Below, one piece after another: positions 51,939 through 59,481 of a stretch of DNA of 64,000 nucleotides. How positions within the stretch are numbered: position 1 is the stretch's first letter; the number at the start of each line of letters is the position of its first letter. The translations under genes and the position numbers were made by a program. The DNA is from Halomicrobium urmianum (GTDB lineage: Archaea > Halobacteriota > Halobacteria > Halobacteriales > Haloarculaceae), in assembly GCF_020217425.1 (NCBI RefSeq), contig NZ_CP084090.1:2666001-2730000 (forward strand), written 5' to 3'. The notes under the pieces are model-generated. The model was not told the origin of the DNA. It searched no databases and was given only the letters and a program-made list of their open reading frames with translations.

Positions 51939-53399
51939 TCAGTACGTCTTCGCGAAGTAGGCCGTCTCCTCGGCTTCCTCGCCGCAGATGGCGCAGTCGT
52001 CGTGGATCGGCTCCTCGTCGGGGTCGAGCGGCACCATCACGATCTCGGCGGCGATGGCCTCCTTGATGGGCTCCTCGCAGTCCTCGTCGCCGCACCAGCC
52101 GGCCTTCACGTAGCCGCCGTGCTGGCCGATGGTGCCGAGGATCTCCTCGCGGGACTCGGCCTCGCGGATCTCGCCCTCAAGCGTCTCCTCGGCGCTTGCG
52201 TAGAGCTTGGCGTGGACGGTGTCGAGGTGGTCGCGGACGGTCTCGGCCAGGTCCGAGCGGCTCTCGGTCTGCGTCTCGCCGTCGGGGCGGTGGGCGAGGG
52301 TGATCTCCTCGTCTGCGACCTCGTTGGGCCCGATCTCGATGCGCAGCGGGACCCCCTTGAGCTCCCAGTCGTTGTACTTGAACCCGGGGTTGCGGTGGTC
52401 GCGGTCGTCCAGTTCGACGCGGACGCCGGCCTCGTCGAGTTCGGCCGCGACGTCGGCTGAATACTCCAGAACCTCCTCCTTGTTGTCCTCCTGCCAGATG
52501 GGGACGATGACGACCTGCTCGGGCGCGAGCGCGGGCGGGAGGACCAGGCCCTGCTCGTCGGAGTGGGTCATGATGAGCGCGCCCATCGCGCGCCACGAGA
52601 GGCCCCAGGAGGTGGTGTGCGCGGTGGTCTCCTCCTCGTCCTCGTCGACGTAGGTGATGTCGAACGCCTCGGCGAAGGAGGTGCCGAGGTAGTGGGAGGT
52701 CGCGGCCTGGACGGACTTGCCGTCCGGCATCAGCGCCTCGACGGTCGTCGTCGTGTCCGCGCCGGGGAACTTGTCGTGCTCGGGCTTGCGGCCCTTCAGC
52801 GGCGGCAGCGCCATCACGTCCTCGTAGAGGCGCGCGTACTGGTCTAGGCGCGTCATCGTCTCGTCCCAGGCGTCGTCCTCGTCGTGGTGGGCGGTGTGGC
52901 CCTCCTGCCAGAGGAACTCCTTGGTGCGGAAGAACGGCTTGGTCTCAGTGGCCTCCCAGCGGACGACGCTACACCACTGGTTCAGCCGCATCGGGAGGTC
53001 ACGATGCGAGCGGATCCACTGGGCCATGAACGGCGCGATGATGGACTCGCTGGTGGGGCGCACGGCGAGGCGCTCCTCCAGTTCCTCGTGGCCGCCGTGG
53101 GTGACCCACGCCACCTCGGGGTCGAACCCCTCGACGATGTCCTTCTCCCGTTCGAGGTAGCTCTCGGGGATGAAGAGGGGGAAGTACGCGTTGTCGACGC
53201 CGGTGTCCTTGAACCAGCCGTCGAGGTGGTCCTGGATCCGCTCCCAGACGGCGTAGCCACGAGGTCGAGTGACGATGAACCCGCCCATCGGGGCGTAGTC
53301 GGCCATGCCGGCCTTCTGGACGACCTCGGCGTACCACTCGCCGGTCTCGTGTTCCTTCGAGGTGGTGATGCCGAGTTCCTGTTCCTGCTGATCGCTCAT
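51939..53399 (-). CDS. proS: Prolyl-tRNA synthetase (archaeal type)
   Basis: A 486-residue class II synthetase. Motif 1 region GYAVWERIQDHLDGWFK, the proline-binding LAVRPTSESIIAPF, motif 2 CSVVRWEATETKPFFRTKEFLWQEGHTAH, and motif 3 GLSWRAMGALIMTHSD are all present. The anticodon-binding domain (VVIVPIWQEDNKEE) is followed by the archaeal/eukaryal C-terminal zinc domain with WCGDEDCEEPI and CAICGEEAEETAYF and the terminal Tyr. It charges tRNA-Pro in the cytoplasm. Start at 53399 (MSDQQEQELGITTS). It is a single core gene. Confidence 0.95.
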   Translation of the reverse strand: MSDQQEQELGITTSKEHETGEWYAEVVQKAGMADYAPMGGFIVTRPRGYAVWERIQDHLDGWFKDTGVDNAYFPLFIPESYLEREKDIVEGFDPEVAWVTHGGHEELEERLAVRPTSESIIAPFMAQWIRSHRDLPMRLNQWCSVVRWEATETKPFFRTKEFLWQEGHTAHHDEDDAWDETMTRLDQYARLYEDVMALPPLKGRKPEHDKFPGADTTTTVEALMPDGKSVQAATSHYLGTSFAEAFDITYVDEDEEETTAHTTSWGLSWRAMGALIMTHSDEQGLVLPPALAPEQVVIVPIWQEDNKEEVLEYSADVAAELDEAGVRVELDDRDHRNPGFKYNDWELKGVPLRIEIGPNEVADEEITLAHRPDGETQTESRSDLAETVRDHLDTVHAKLYASAEETLEGEIREAESREEILGTIGQHGGYVKAGWCGDEDCEEPIKEAIAAEIVMVPLDPDEEPIHDDCAICGEEAEETAYFAKTY

Positions 53400-53654
53400 G
53401 TCTCGCCTCTCGGCGACGAGGGCCATAAACGACCCGAGTTGGGTCCGAGGCCGGGCGCGGGTTTATACCGGACGACGGGACCAGAACCGTTCGCCCGGCG
53501 GTCGTTCCCCCTGGCCGCCGGGCCCGTTGGCTTCCGGCGGTTCTCCCCGACAGCCGGGCTCTCCCCCTCTCGGTCGTTGGCGGACTGTGATGTCCGCCCA
53601 CACCCAGTGTCGCGTACGGGTCGCACTGCCATCCACATTCCGCGCCGCCAGCCG

Positions 53655-54395
53655 TCAGGCGCCGATGGTCGTCAGCGACGCCATTGAGTCGGCCACGTGA
53701 CGGTCCATCCCCGCCCCGACGAAGGAGGGTGCCGCGTCGACGTCGACGGCGTAGGCGTCGTCCCCGTCCTCGACGAACTCGACGGCGAGCGCTCGCGCAC
53801 CGAAACGGTCGAGTAGCTCCCGGACCCGCGTCGCCCGCTGGACGGCGACGTCGGCCTCACAGATCACCGAGTCGTCGCCGATCAGTTCCGACTTGACCTG
53901 CACGGCGGTGACGTGGGTCTCGACGCCGTCGTCGACGGCGTAGTACTTCTGGTGGACGGCGTCGTCACCGACCCGCTCCCGGTAGAGCAGGCGGTCGGCG
54001 CCGGCGGGCGGGTCCCAGTCGTAGAGCCCGCGCGCGACGTAGCGTCCGTCGGAGGCGGCGCCACTGTCCCCGTCGCCCGCCGCCACGCGCACGTCGGGGA
54101 CGTCGCAGCCCACGGCCTCGAGGGCCCGATGCGCGACGAGGCGAGAGGACAGCGCCGTCGACGGGAGGAAGCCGTTCCAGGTCTCGACCCCCCGCCGGTC
54201 CGCCGTCCGCAGCGCCGCCAGCGAGCGCCGCCGCAGCCGGCCGTTGACGAGCGCCGCGAGCCCGGCGACCGTCCCGTCGTCGATGGGCTCGCCCGGTTCG
54301 AAGAACCTGACCTCGAACCCGCGCGCCGCGAGGCGCTCTGCCACCCGACCGAACACGGCGTGGTCGGGCTCCGCGATGACCCCGATGGTGTCCAT
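53655..54395 (-). CDS. RimK-like ATP-grasp protein
   Basis: A 246-residue protein with an N-terminal pre-ATP-grasp domain (MDTIGVIAEPDHAVFGRVAE) and a small ATP-grasp core. The features are RRGVETWNGF, the central RYVARGLYDWDPPAGAD and HQKYYAVDDGVETHVTAVQV, and the metal-ligand strand ALAVEFVEDGDDAYAVDVDAAPSF. It is shorter than full RimK ligases (~290 residues) and the glycine-rich lid seems reduced, so catalysis is uncertain. Haloarchaea have several such stand-alone proteins of unknown substrate. Start at 54395, not the in-frame codon 13 residues earlier. It follows the 54524-55009 gene on the same strand. Confidence 0.7.
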   Translation of the reverse strand: MDTIGVIAEPDHAVFGRVAERLAARGFEVRFFEPGEPIDDGTVAGLAALVNGRLRRRSLAALRTADRRGVETWNGFLPSTALSSRLVAHRALEAVGCDVPDVRVAAGDGDSGAASDGRYVARGLYDWDPPAGADRLLYRERVGDDAVHQKYYAVDDGVETHVTAVQVKSELIGDDSVICEADVAVQRATRVRELLDRFGARALAVEFVEDGDDAYAVDVDAAPSFVGAGMDRHVADSMASLTTIGA

Positions 54396-54442
54396 GGTCG
54401 GGCTCACGTCCGGGGGTTTCAAAAGGGTGTCCACTACCTGTC

Positions 54443-54526
54443 ATACTGGCCGTCGTAGCCGTGTTTCGGTCCGGCCGCCTGTAGCTGGGCGGCCGAACCC
54501 GAGGCTAGCTACGACAGTCCGTATCA
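54443..54526. repeat. Nested palindrome, TGATACGGACTGTCGTAGC family
   Basis: ATACTGGCCGTCGTAGC (54443-54459) pairs with GCTACGACAGTCCGTAT (54508-54524). An inner pair, CGGTCCGGCCGCC with GGCGGCCGAACCCG, forms a second stem. On the minus strand it begins with the TGA stop of the gene at 54524, like the related copy at 58976-59058. Confidence 0.8.
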
Positions 54527-55009
54527 GGCGCGGTCGACCGCGAACGGGCTCGCGCCCTCGCGCCAGGACCAGCCCGGGAGCCGGGTCTGGAACCCCGCCG
54601 CCAGCGCCGCGTCGAGGTCGTCCGCGCCCGCGGCGTCGGCCTCGTCGCCGTGCGTGTGTACGTCCGCGTAGTGGAAGGTCGCCTCCGCCAGCAGCCGCAG
54701 CGGCTGGTCGCCCGCGACGGTCGCCGCCAGCTCCCGGCCGAGCAGTTCGTCGACGACGAAGCCGGGGTAGTCGCCCTCGACGTCGAGGTCGCGGAGCAGG
54801 CCGACCAGGGCGGCAACGTTGACCGCTCGGTCGCCGTCGGCGAAGACGGCGTCGACCTCGGCCTCGTAATCCGCCGCCGTCACCGGATCGACGTCGGCTC
54901 CGAATTCCCCGGCGAGGCGTTCGCGCGTGTCGTTGATCAGCGCCACAACCTCGGCGCGCTCCCGCACCCAGTCCGCCTCCTGCCGCACGCGAGCGGGCGT
55001 GACGTCCAT
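54524..55009 (-). CDS. Conserved haloarchaeal protein of unknown function
   Basis: A 161-residue soluble, mainly helical acidic protein: MDVTPARVRQEADWVRERAE, then NDTRERLAGEFGADVDPVTA, LVGLLRDLDVEGDYPGFVVD, LRLLAEATFHYADVHTHGDE and the end FQTRLPGWSWREGASPFAVD. No known enzyme motif; the HYADVHTHGDEAD stretch contains several His and Asp residues but no clear metal site pattern. Length and composition suggest a real gene. Its TGA is the first triplet of a nested palindrome. It is upstream of the ATP-grasp gene on the same strand, but the palindrome lies between them. Confidence 0.65.
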   Translation of the reverse strand: MDVTPARVRQEADWVRERAEVVALINDTRERLAGEFGADVDPVTAADYEAEVDAVFADGDRAVNVAALVGLLRDLDVEGDYPGFVVDELLGRELAATVAGDQPLRLLAEATFHYADVHTHGDEADAAGADDLDAALAAGFQTRLPGWSWREGASPFAVDRA

Positions 55010-55106
55010 GCCCTCCCGTTCGCGGCAGTCGTACTACTCGGTGTCGCTCGCGCCGTCGGGACGTCCGGTATCGCAAGCGACGCCGGAACTGCGCAGGCGT
55101 CTAACT

Positions 55107-55150
55107 TCAGGTATTGCGAAGGCTTTTATAATCCTCGCCAAATACCCTGA
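55107..55150 (+). promoter_or_regulatory. fttA promoter flanked by an inverted repeat
   Basis: TTTTATAATC (55124-55133) is a strong TATA box. It is bracketed by TCAGGTATT (55107-55115) and AATACCCTGA (55141-55150), which are inverted copies with one bulged base. A factor binding both arms would enclose the core promoter. Predicted transcription start near 55158 leaves a ~140-nt leader before the fttA ATG, long for a haloarchaeon. Confidence 0.5.
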
Positions 55151-55217
55151 GGTATACGTCGGTTTTCCGGGCCGCGGGGTTCGGAGTGAACGTCGACGCC
55201 GAGCAGTCTACGTAACT

Positions 55218-55301
55218 ATGTCCTCACACAGCGTCCGTTCCAGCACTCGCCGGTCGGCCCGACCGACCGCGGCAGGGGCGGGCATCACTTCTCAGTCATG
55301 A
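55218..55301 (+). CDS. Possible 27-codon leader ORF overlapping the fttA start
   Basis: ATG at 55218 opens a 27-codon frame (MSSHSVRSSTRRSARPTAAG, then AGITSQS) whose TGA overlaps the fttA ATG as ATGA. The peptide is Ser/Arg-rich and unlike typical acidic halophile proteins, so it may only be a leader whose translation feeds ribosomes to fttA. It could also be chance. Confidence 0.3.
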   Translation: MSSHSVRSSTRRSARPTAAGAGITSQS

Positions 55302-57202
55302 GCACGGTCGACAAGCAACTCGAGACGGTCAGGGCAGAGATCGCGGACGAGGTACCGCCGGACATCTCCATCTCGGACGTGAAATACGAGGGGCCGGAGC
55401 TGGTGATCTACACCCGGAATCCCAAGAAGTTCGCCCGGAACGGCGATCTCATCCGCCGGCTGGCGAGCAAGCTCCGCAAGCGGATTACCGTCCGCCCCGA
55501 CCCGGACGTCCTCGCCCGACCGGAAGACGCCGAGGAGCGCATCCTCGAGGTGATCCCCGAGGAGGCCGGCGTGACCGACCTCGAGTTCCACCCGGAGACG
55601 GGCGAGGTCGTCATCCAGGCCAGGAAGCCCGGCGTCGTCATCGGTCGCCACGGCAAGACGCTCCGGGAGATCACCCAGGAGGTCGGCTGGACGCCCGAGG
55701 TCGTCCGGACGCCGCCGATCGAGTCCACGGCAGTCGAGAACGTCCGGAACTTCCTCAAGCAGGAGCGCGAGGACCGCCGGGACATCCTCGAACGGGTCGG
55801 CCGCCAGATCCACCGCGAGCCGATGTCCGACGACGAGTACGTCCGCGTCACCACACTGGGCTGCTGCCGCGAGGTCGGCCGGGCCGCGTTTATCCTCTCG
55901 ACGCCCGACACCCGCATTCTGATCGACTGCGGGGCGAAACCCGGTGCGGCAGAAGAGCAGCCGTACCTCCAGCTTCCCGAAGCGCTGGGCTCGGGTGCCA
56001 GCACCATCGACGCCGTCGTGCTGACCCACGCCCACCTCGACCACGCCGCGCTGATCCCGCTGCTCTACGAGTACGGCTACGACGGCCCCATCTACTGCAC
56101 CGAGCCGACCCGCGACCTGACGGGCCTGCTGACGCTGGACTACCTCGACCGCGCCGGCGACGAGGGGCGATCCCCGCCGTACGACTCCGAGATGGTCCGC
56201 GAGGCGATCAAACACGCCATCCCGCTCGAGTACGGCGACGTCACGGACATCGCGCCGGACGTCAAGCTCACCCTGCACGATGCCGGCCACGCCCTCGGCT
56301 CCGCCATCTCGCACTTCCACATCGGCGACGGCCTGTACAACGTCGCCTTCTCCGGGGACGTCCAGTACGACGACACGCGCCTGTTCGACGGCGCGGTCAA
56401 CGACTTCCCGCGCGTCGAGACGCTCGTGCTCGAATCCACCTACGGCGGCCGCAACGACCACCAGACCGACCAGGAGGACGCCGAGCGGAAGCTCACGGAC
56501 CTGGTCACCGAGACCCACGACCGCGACGGCTCCGTCCTGATCCCCGCCTCCGCCGTCGGTCGCGCCCAGGAGGTGATGGTCGTCCTCGAGGAGGCCATGC
56601 GCGAGGGCGACGTCCCCGAGATGCCCGTCTACCTCGACGGCATGATCTGGGAGGCCACCGCCGTCCACTCGACCTACCCCGAGTACCTCCGCGACGACCT
56701 CCGCGACCGCATCTTCGACGAGGAGGACAACCCCTTCCTCGCCGACGCGTTCGAGCGCGTCGAGGGCGGCGACGACGAGCGCCGGTCGATCTCCGACGGC
56801 GAGCCCTGCATCGTCCTCTCGACGACGGGCATGCTCGAGGGCGGCCCCGTCAGGTCCTGGCTCGAATACCTCGGCGACGATCCCGACTCGACGCTCGCCT
56901 TCGTCGACTACCAGGCGACGGGCACGCTCGGCCGGCGCATCCAGAACGGCTGGAACGAGATTCCCGTCGGCGACGGCACGGTCGACCTCGAGATGGACGT
57001 CCAGACGCTCGACGGCTTCTCCGGCCACGCCGACCGCCAGGGCCTGGAGAACTTCGTGCGCACGATGAATCCCCGTCCCGACAAGGTCCTCTGCGTCCAC
57101 GGCGACGAGTCCGCCACGCAGGACCTCTCCTCCGGCCTCTATCACGAGTTCAACATGCGCACGTTCGCCCCGCAGAACATGGAGACGTTCCGCTTTATCT
57201 AG
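55298..57202 (+). CDS. fttA: Transcription termination factor FttA (aCPSF1, beta-CASP ribonuclease)
   Basis: A 634-residue KH-MBL-beta-CASP protein, the archaeal factor that cleaves transcripts 3' of genes and terminates transcription. Two KH domains occupy residues 1-175; the second has the GxxG loop in VVIGRHGKTL (113-122). The metallo-beta-lactamase part contains the metal motif HAHLDH at 244-249, with HDAGHALGSA and FSGDVQYD as further metal/catalytic strands. The beta-CASP insertion (~380-560) includes LIPASAVGRAQEV, followed by GFSGHADRQGL. A complete, core protein. Its promoter has an unusual inverted repeat. Several palindromic, terminator-like elements in this window sit at gene ends where this factor would act. 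Confidence 0.95.
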   Translation: MSTVDKQLETVRAEIADEVPPDISISDVKYEGPELVIYTRNPKKFARNGDLIRRLASKLRKRITVRPDPDVLARPEDAEERILEVIPEEAGVTDLEFHPETGEVVIQARKPGVVIGRHGKTLREITQEVGWTPEVVRTPPIESTAVENVRNFLKQEREDRRDILERVGRQIHREPMSDDEYVRVTTLGCCREVGRAAFILSTPDTRILIDCGAKPGAAEEQPYLQLPEALGSGASTIDAVVLTHAHLDHAALIPLLYEYGYDGPIYCTEPTRDLTGLLTLDYLDRAGDEGRSPPYDSEMVREAIKHAIPLEYGDVTDIAPDVKLTLHDAGHALGSAISHFHIGDGLYNVAFSGDVQYDDTRLFDGAVNDFPRVETLVLESTYGGRNDHQTDQEDAERKLTDLVTETHDRDGSVLIPASAVGRAQEVMVVLEEAMREGDVPEMPVYLDGMIWEATAVHSTYPEYLRDDLRDRIFDEEDNPFLADAFERVEGGDDERRSISDGEPCIVLSTTGMLEGGPVRSWLEYLGDDPDSTLAFVDYQATGTLGRRIQNGWNEIPVGDGTVDLEMDVQTLDGFSGHADRQGLENFVRTMNPRPDKVLCVHGDESATQDLSSGLYHEFNMRTFAPQNMETFRFI

Positions 57203-57225
57203 CTACCACCTTTTTCCTGCGTCGG

Positions 57226-57425
57226 GTGTCCTCGCTCGCTTCGCTCGCTGCGGGCACCATTCCTTGGAAAAACGTGGGCGAAAAACTGCTCGCGAGCGGC
57301 GACGCCGCTCGCGAGTGAACCGCGCTCGCTGCGCTCGCGCGGATGCTTGAATGCAGCCCTGCCCGTCCCCGTCCACGCGAACGAAGTGAGCGTGGGCTCG
57401 GGAGACGAGCGAAGTGAGTATCCCG
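57226..57425. repeat. Cluster of five hairpins downstream of fttA
   Basis: The 327-bp gap 57203-57529 has no gene but at least five palindromes: GTGTC...GGCAC around CGCTCGCTTCGCTCGC (57226-57257); CTCGCGAGCGGC-GAC-GCCGCTCGCGAG (57289-57315), a perfect 12-bp stem; CCGCGC...GCGCGG (57320-57342); CCACGCGAACGAAGTGAGCG closing on TGG (57372-57395); and CGGGA...TCCCG around CGAGCGAAGTGAG (57399-57425). The last two share the GA-x-CGAAGTGAG core. CTTTTTCC right after the fttA stop may be its U-rich end signal. Confidence 0.75.
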
Positions 57426-57529
57426 GCGTCTCGCGCGATTAAACGCGCTCGCGGCCAGAACGACGTGGTTGTTATACTACCACAGCTCTGAGGGGAAAAA
57501 CCAAGGCCCAGTCCGTCGAACCCGCGCCC

Positions 57530-57955
57530 GTGAGCGACGCGCTGAACGGGGTGGACCGGGTGACTGAGCGGCGGCTGCTGGCGTTCGGGACGGTCGTCGC
57601 CGCGGTGGCGACGGCGGGGAGCCTCTACTTCTCGGAGGTCATGGGACTACTGCCGTGCGAACTGTGCTGGTACCCGCGGATCCTGATGTACCCGCTGGTG
57701 GTCGTGCTGGGAGTGGCTGCCCTCGAGGGACGAACGAGCGCCTACCGGACGGTCCTGCCGCTGTCGGTCCTCGGCGCGGGGATCGCGGCGTATCACTCCT
57801 GGCTCCAGGCGTCCGGTGCCTCGTCCTCGTGCTCGCTCGGCGGGTGCGCGAGCGTCCAGTATCGTCTCGCCGGTCTAACCATTCCGAACCTCGCGCTGAT
57901 CGCCTTCCTGCTGGCCAGCGCAGCGGCGCTGGCCGCGTGGCGGTTGGAATGGTAG
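57530..57955 (+). CDS. dsbB: DsbB family disulfide bond formation protein
   Basis: A 141-residue membrane protein with four TM helices (about 15-36, 51-66, 74-91, 116-137). Cys43-x2-Cys46 in LLPCELCWYPRILMY is the DsbB active site facing outward, and Cys101/Cys106 in SCSLGGCAS form the second pair in the extracellular loop. DsbB reoxidises a thioredoxin-like DsbA and passes electrons to quinone. No DsbA gene is adjacent. The start is a GTG at 57530. TTGTTATACT (57469-57478) upstream is the likely TATA box, giving a leader of ~30 nt. It is followed closely by the aldo/keto reductase gene. Confidence 0.9.
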   Translation: MSDALNGVDRVTERRLLAFGTVVAAVATAGSLYFSEVMGLLPCELCWYPRILMYPLVVVLGVAALEGRTSAYRTVLPLSVLGAGIAAYHSWLQASGASSSCSLGGCASVQYRLAGLTIPNLALIAFLLASAAALAAWRLEW

Positions 57956-58000
57956 CTTCGGTGACAGTGGAGTTATGTGGTCGGCGAGAGCACCGCCGGT

Positions 58001-58978
58001 ATGGACTACGTCCGACTCGGGACGACTGGTCTGGAGGTATCGCCCATCTGCCTCGGAACCTGGCGCTTCGGCGAGGTTTCCAGTGGCGTGATGGAGACCG
58101 ACCGCGAGGAGGCCCACGAACTGCTGGACGCCTTCGCCGAGCGCGGCGGGAACTTCATCGACACGGCCAACGGCTACGGCGAGGGCCGCAGCGAGCAGTG
58201 GATCGGCGAGTGGCTCGAGGACCGCGACCGGGAGGACTTCGTGATCGCCTCGAAGTGCTACTGGTCGGACGTCTCCCGCTTCCAGGAGAACCTCTCGCGG
58301 AAGAACGTCCGCGCCGAGGTCGAGGGATCGCTGGAGAAGCTCGACACAGACTACCTGGACGTTCTGTACCTGCATCGCTTCGACGACGAGACGCCGATCG
58401 AGCGGACCCTCCGCACGGTCGACGACCTCGTCAGCGAGGGGAAGGTCCACCACGTCGGCATCTCGACGTGCGACGCCTGGAAGCTCACCAAGGGCCTCTG
58501 GCAGGCCGACGTGAACAACTACGAGGCCTTCACCGTCACTCAGCCCCAGTACTCCGCGGTCCACCGCGAGCCCGTCGACGAGTACCTCGATGTCTGCGCC
58601 GACCAGGACCTCGCGGTCTGCCCGTACTCGCCGCTGCACGGCGGTCTGCTGACCGGCAAGTACGAGCGCACCGCCGAGGGCGACGTCGAGGCGCCGGACG
58701 GCTCCCGGGGCGACCTCGAGGAGCACTTCGAGGACTGGTACCTCTCGGAAGATGCCTGGGACGTCGTCGAGGAGATCGAGGCCGTCGCGGAGGAGGCCGA
58801 CGCCACGCCCGCGCAGGTCGCCCTGCGCTGGCTGATGGACGAGGAACAGTTCACCTGCGTGCCCATCGTCGGCGCCCGGACGGTCGACCAGCTCGACGAG
58901 AACCTCGGCGCCGTCGACGTCGACCTCTCCGAGGACCAGCGCGCGCGGATCGACGAGGCGGGCGCGAGCGGGGACTGA
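58001..58978 (+). CDS. Aldo/keto reductase
   Basis: A 325-residue NADPH-dependent TIM-barrel oxidoreductase. The catalytic tetrad is visible: Asp54 and Tyr59 in NFIDTANGYGEG, Lys85 in VIASKCYW, and the His in LYLHRFDDE. The C-terminal cofactor loop has CVPIVGARTVDQLDENLGA. The substrate is unknown; close relatives reduce sugar or aromatic aldehydes or act as beta-subunit-like proteins. The ATG at 58001 is favoured over an upstream in-frame codon since MDYVRLGTTGLEVSPICLGT is the conserved start. It lies 45 bp after dsbB. Its TGA is the start of a nested palindrome. Confidence 0.9.
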   Translation: MDYVRLGTTGLEVSPICLGTWRFGEVSSGVMETDREEAHELLDAFAERGGNFIDTANGYGEGRSEQWIGEWLEDRDREDFVIASKCYWSDVSRFQENLSRKNVRAEVEGSLEKLDTDYLDVLYLHRFDDETPIERTLRTVDDLVSEGKVHHVGISTCDAWKLTKGLWQADVNNYEAFTVTQPQYSAVHREPVDEYLDVCADQDLAVCPYSPLHGGLLTGKYERTAEGDVEAPDGSRGDLEEHFEDWYLSEDAWDVVEEIEAVAEEADATPAQVALRWLMDEEQFTCVPIVGARTVDQLDENLGAVDVDLSEDQRARIDEAGASGD

Positions 58979-59058
58979 TACGGACTGTCGTAGCTGTTTG
59001 CCGGTACGACTGTCCATCGTCGGGCAGTCGTACCGGTACTGACCTGCAACAGTCCGTA
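58976..59058. repeat. Nested palindrome, TGATACGGACTGTCGTAGC family
   Basis: TACGGACTGT (58979-58988) pairs with ACAGTCCGTA (59049-59058), and inside CCGGTACGACTG (59001-59012) pairs perfectly with CAGTCGTACCGG (59025-59036). The first triplet is the TGA of the aldo/keto reductase. The outer sequence is the same as in the copy at 54443-54526, but the inner stem is different. Confidence 0.85.
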
Positions 59059-59126
59059 CGAGGCGGTCAGCCCGGCCGGCGGCCTGCGTGTTTACACGTC
59101 CCGGGGGAGAGCGCCGTCGGCCTCGC

Positions 59127-59438
59127 TCATCGTTCCAGACCGACGCTCACCTCGCCGTCGTCCGCGACTCTGACGGTACAGTCATCGAGCAGGAACGAGA
59201 TCGAGACGCCGCTGTCACGCGAAGTGGACAGGAGGGTCTCGAGCGCGTCCGGGTCGAGGACCGAATACAGGGGCTCCATCGCGATCGGTTCCGTCTCGGT
59301 GACTGCAGAGACCGTCTCGATAACGGTGAGATAGAGCGGCTCGACGTCCGTCCAGTCGTGCTGGCTGACGTACGTGTCCGTCTCCGGGTCGTACCCGATG
59401 CCGTCGTGTTCGTCGGCTGGATTCGTGGTAGAACTCAT
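59127..59438 (-). CDS. Stand-alone HalOD1 output domain protein
   Basis: A 103-residue protein that is essentially one HalOD1 domain: YDPETDTYVSQHDWTDVEPL, VIETVSAVTETEPIAMEPLY, VLDPDALETLL, then ISFLLDDCTVRVADDGEVSV. HalOD1 domains are haloarchaeal signalling output modules of unknown mechanism, often encoded near Bat-type and PAS regulators. It lies 43 bp downstream of the Bat-type gene (59482-60835) on the same strand, so the two were probably an operon. The upstream gene is frameshifted, which may leave this one without its partner. Confidence 0.85.
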   Translation of the reverse strand: MSSTTNPADEHDGIGYDPETDTYVSQHDWTDVEPLYLTVIETVSAVTETEPIAMEPLYSVLDPDALETLLSTSRDSGVSISFLLDDCTVRVADDGEVSVGLER

Positions 59439-59481
59439 CAGTCTGGGGGAGGGGCGTCGACGGGGTAAGGGGTCAGACTGA

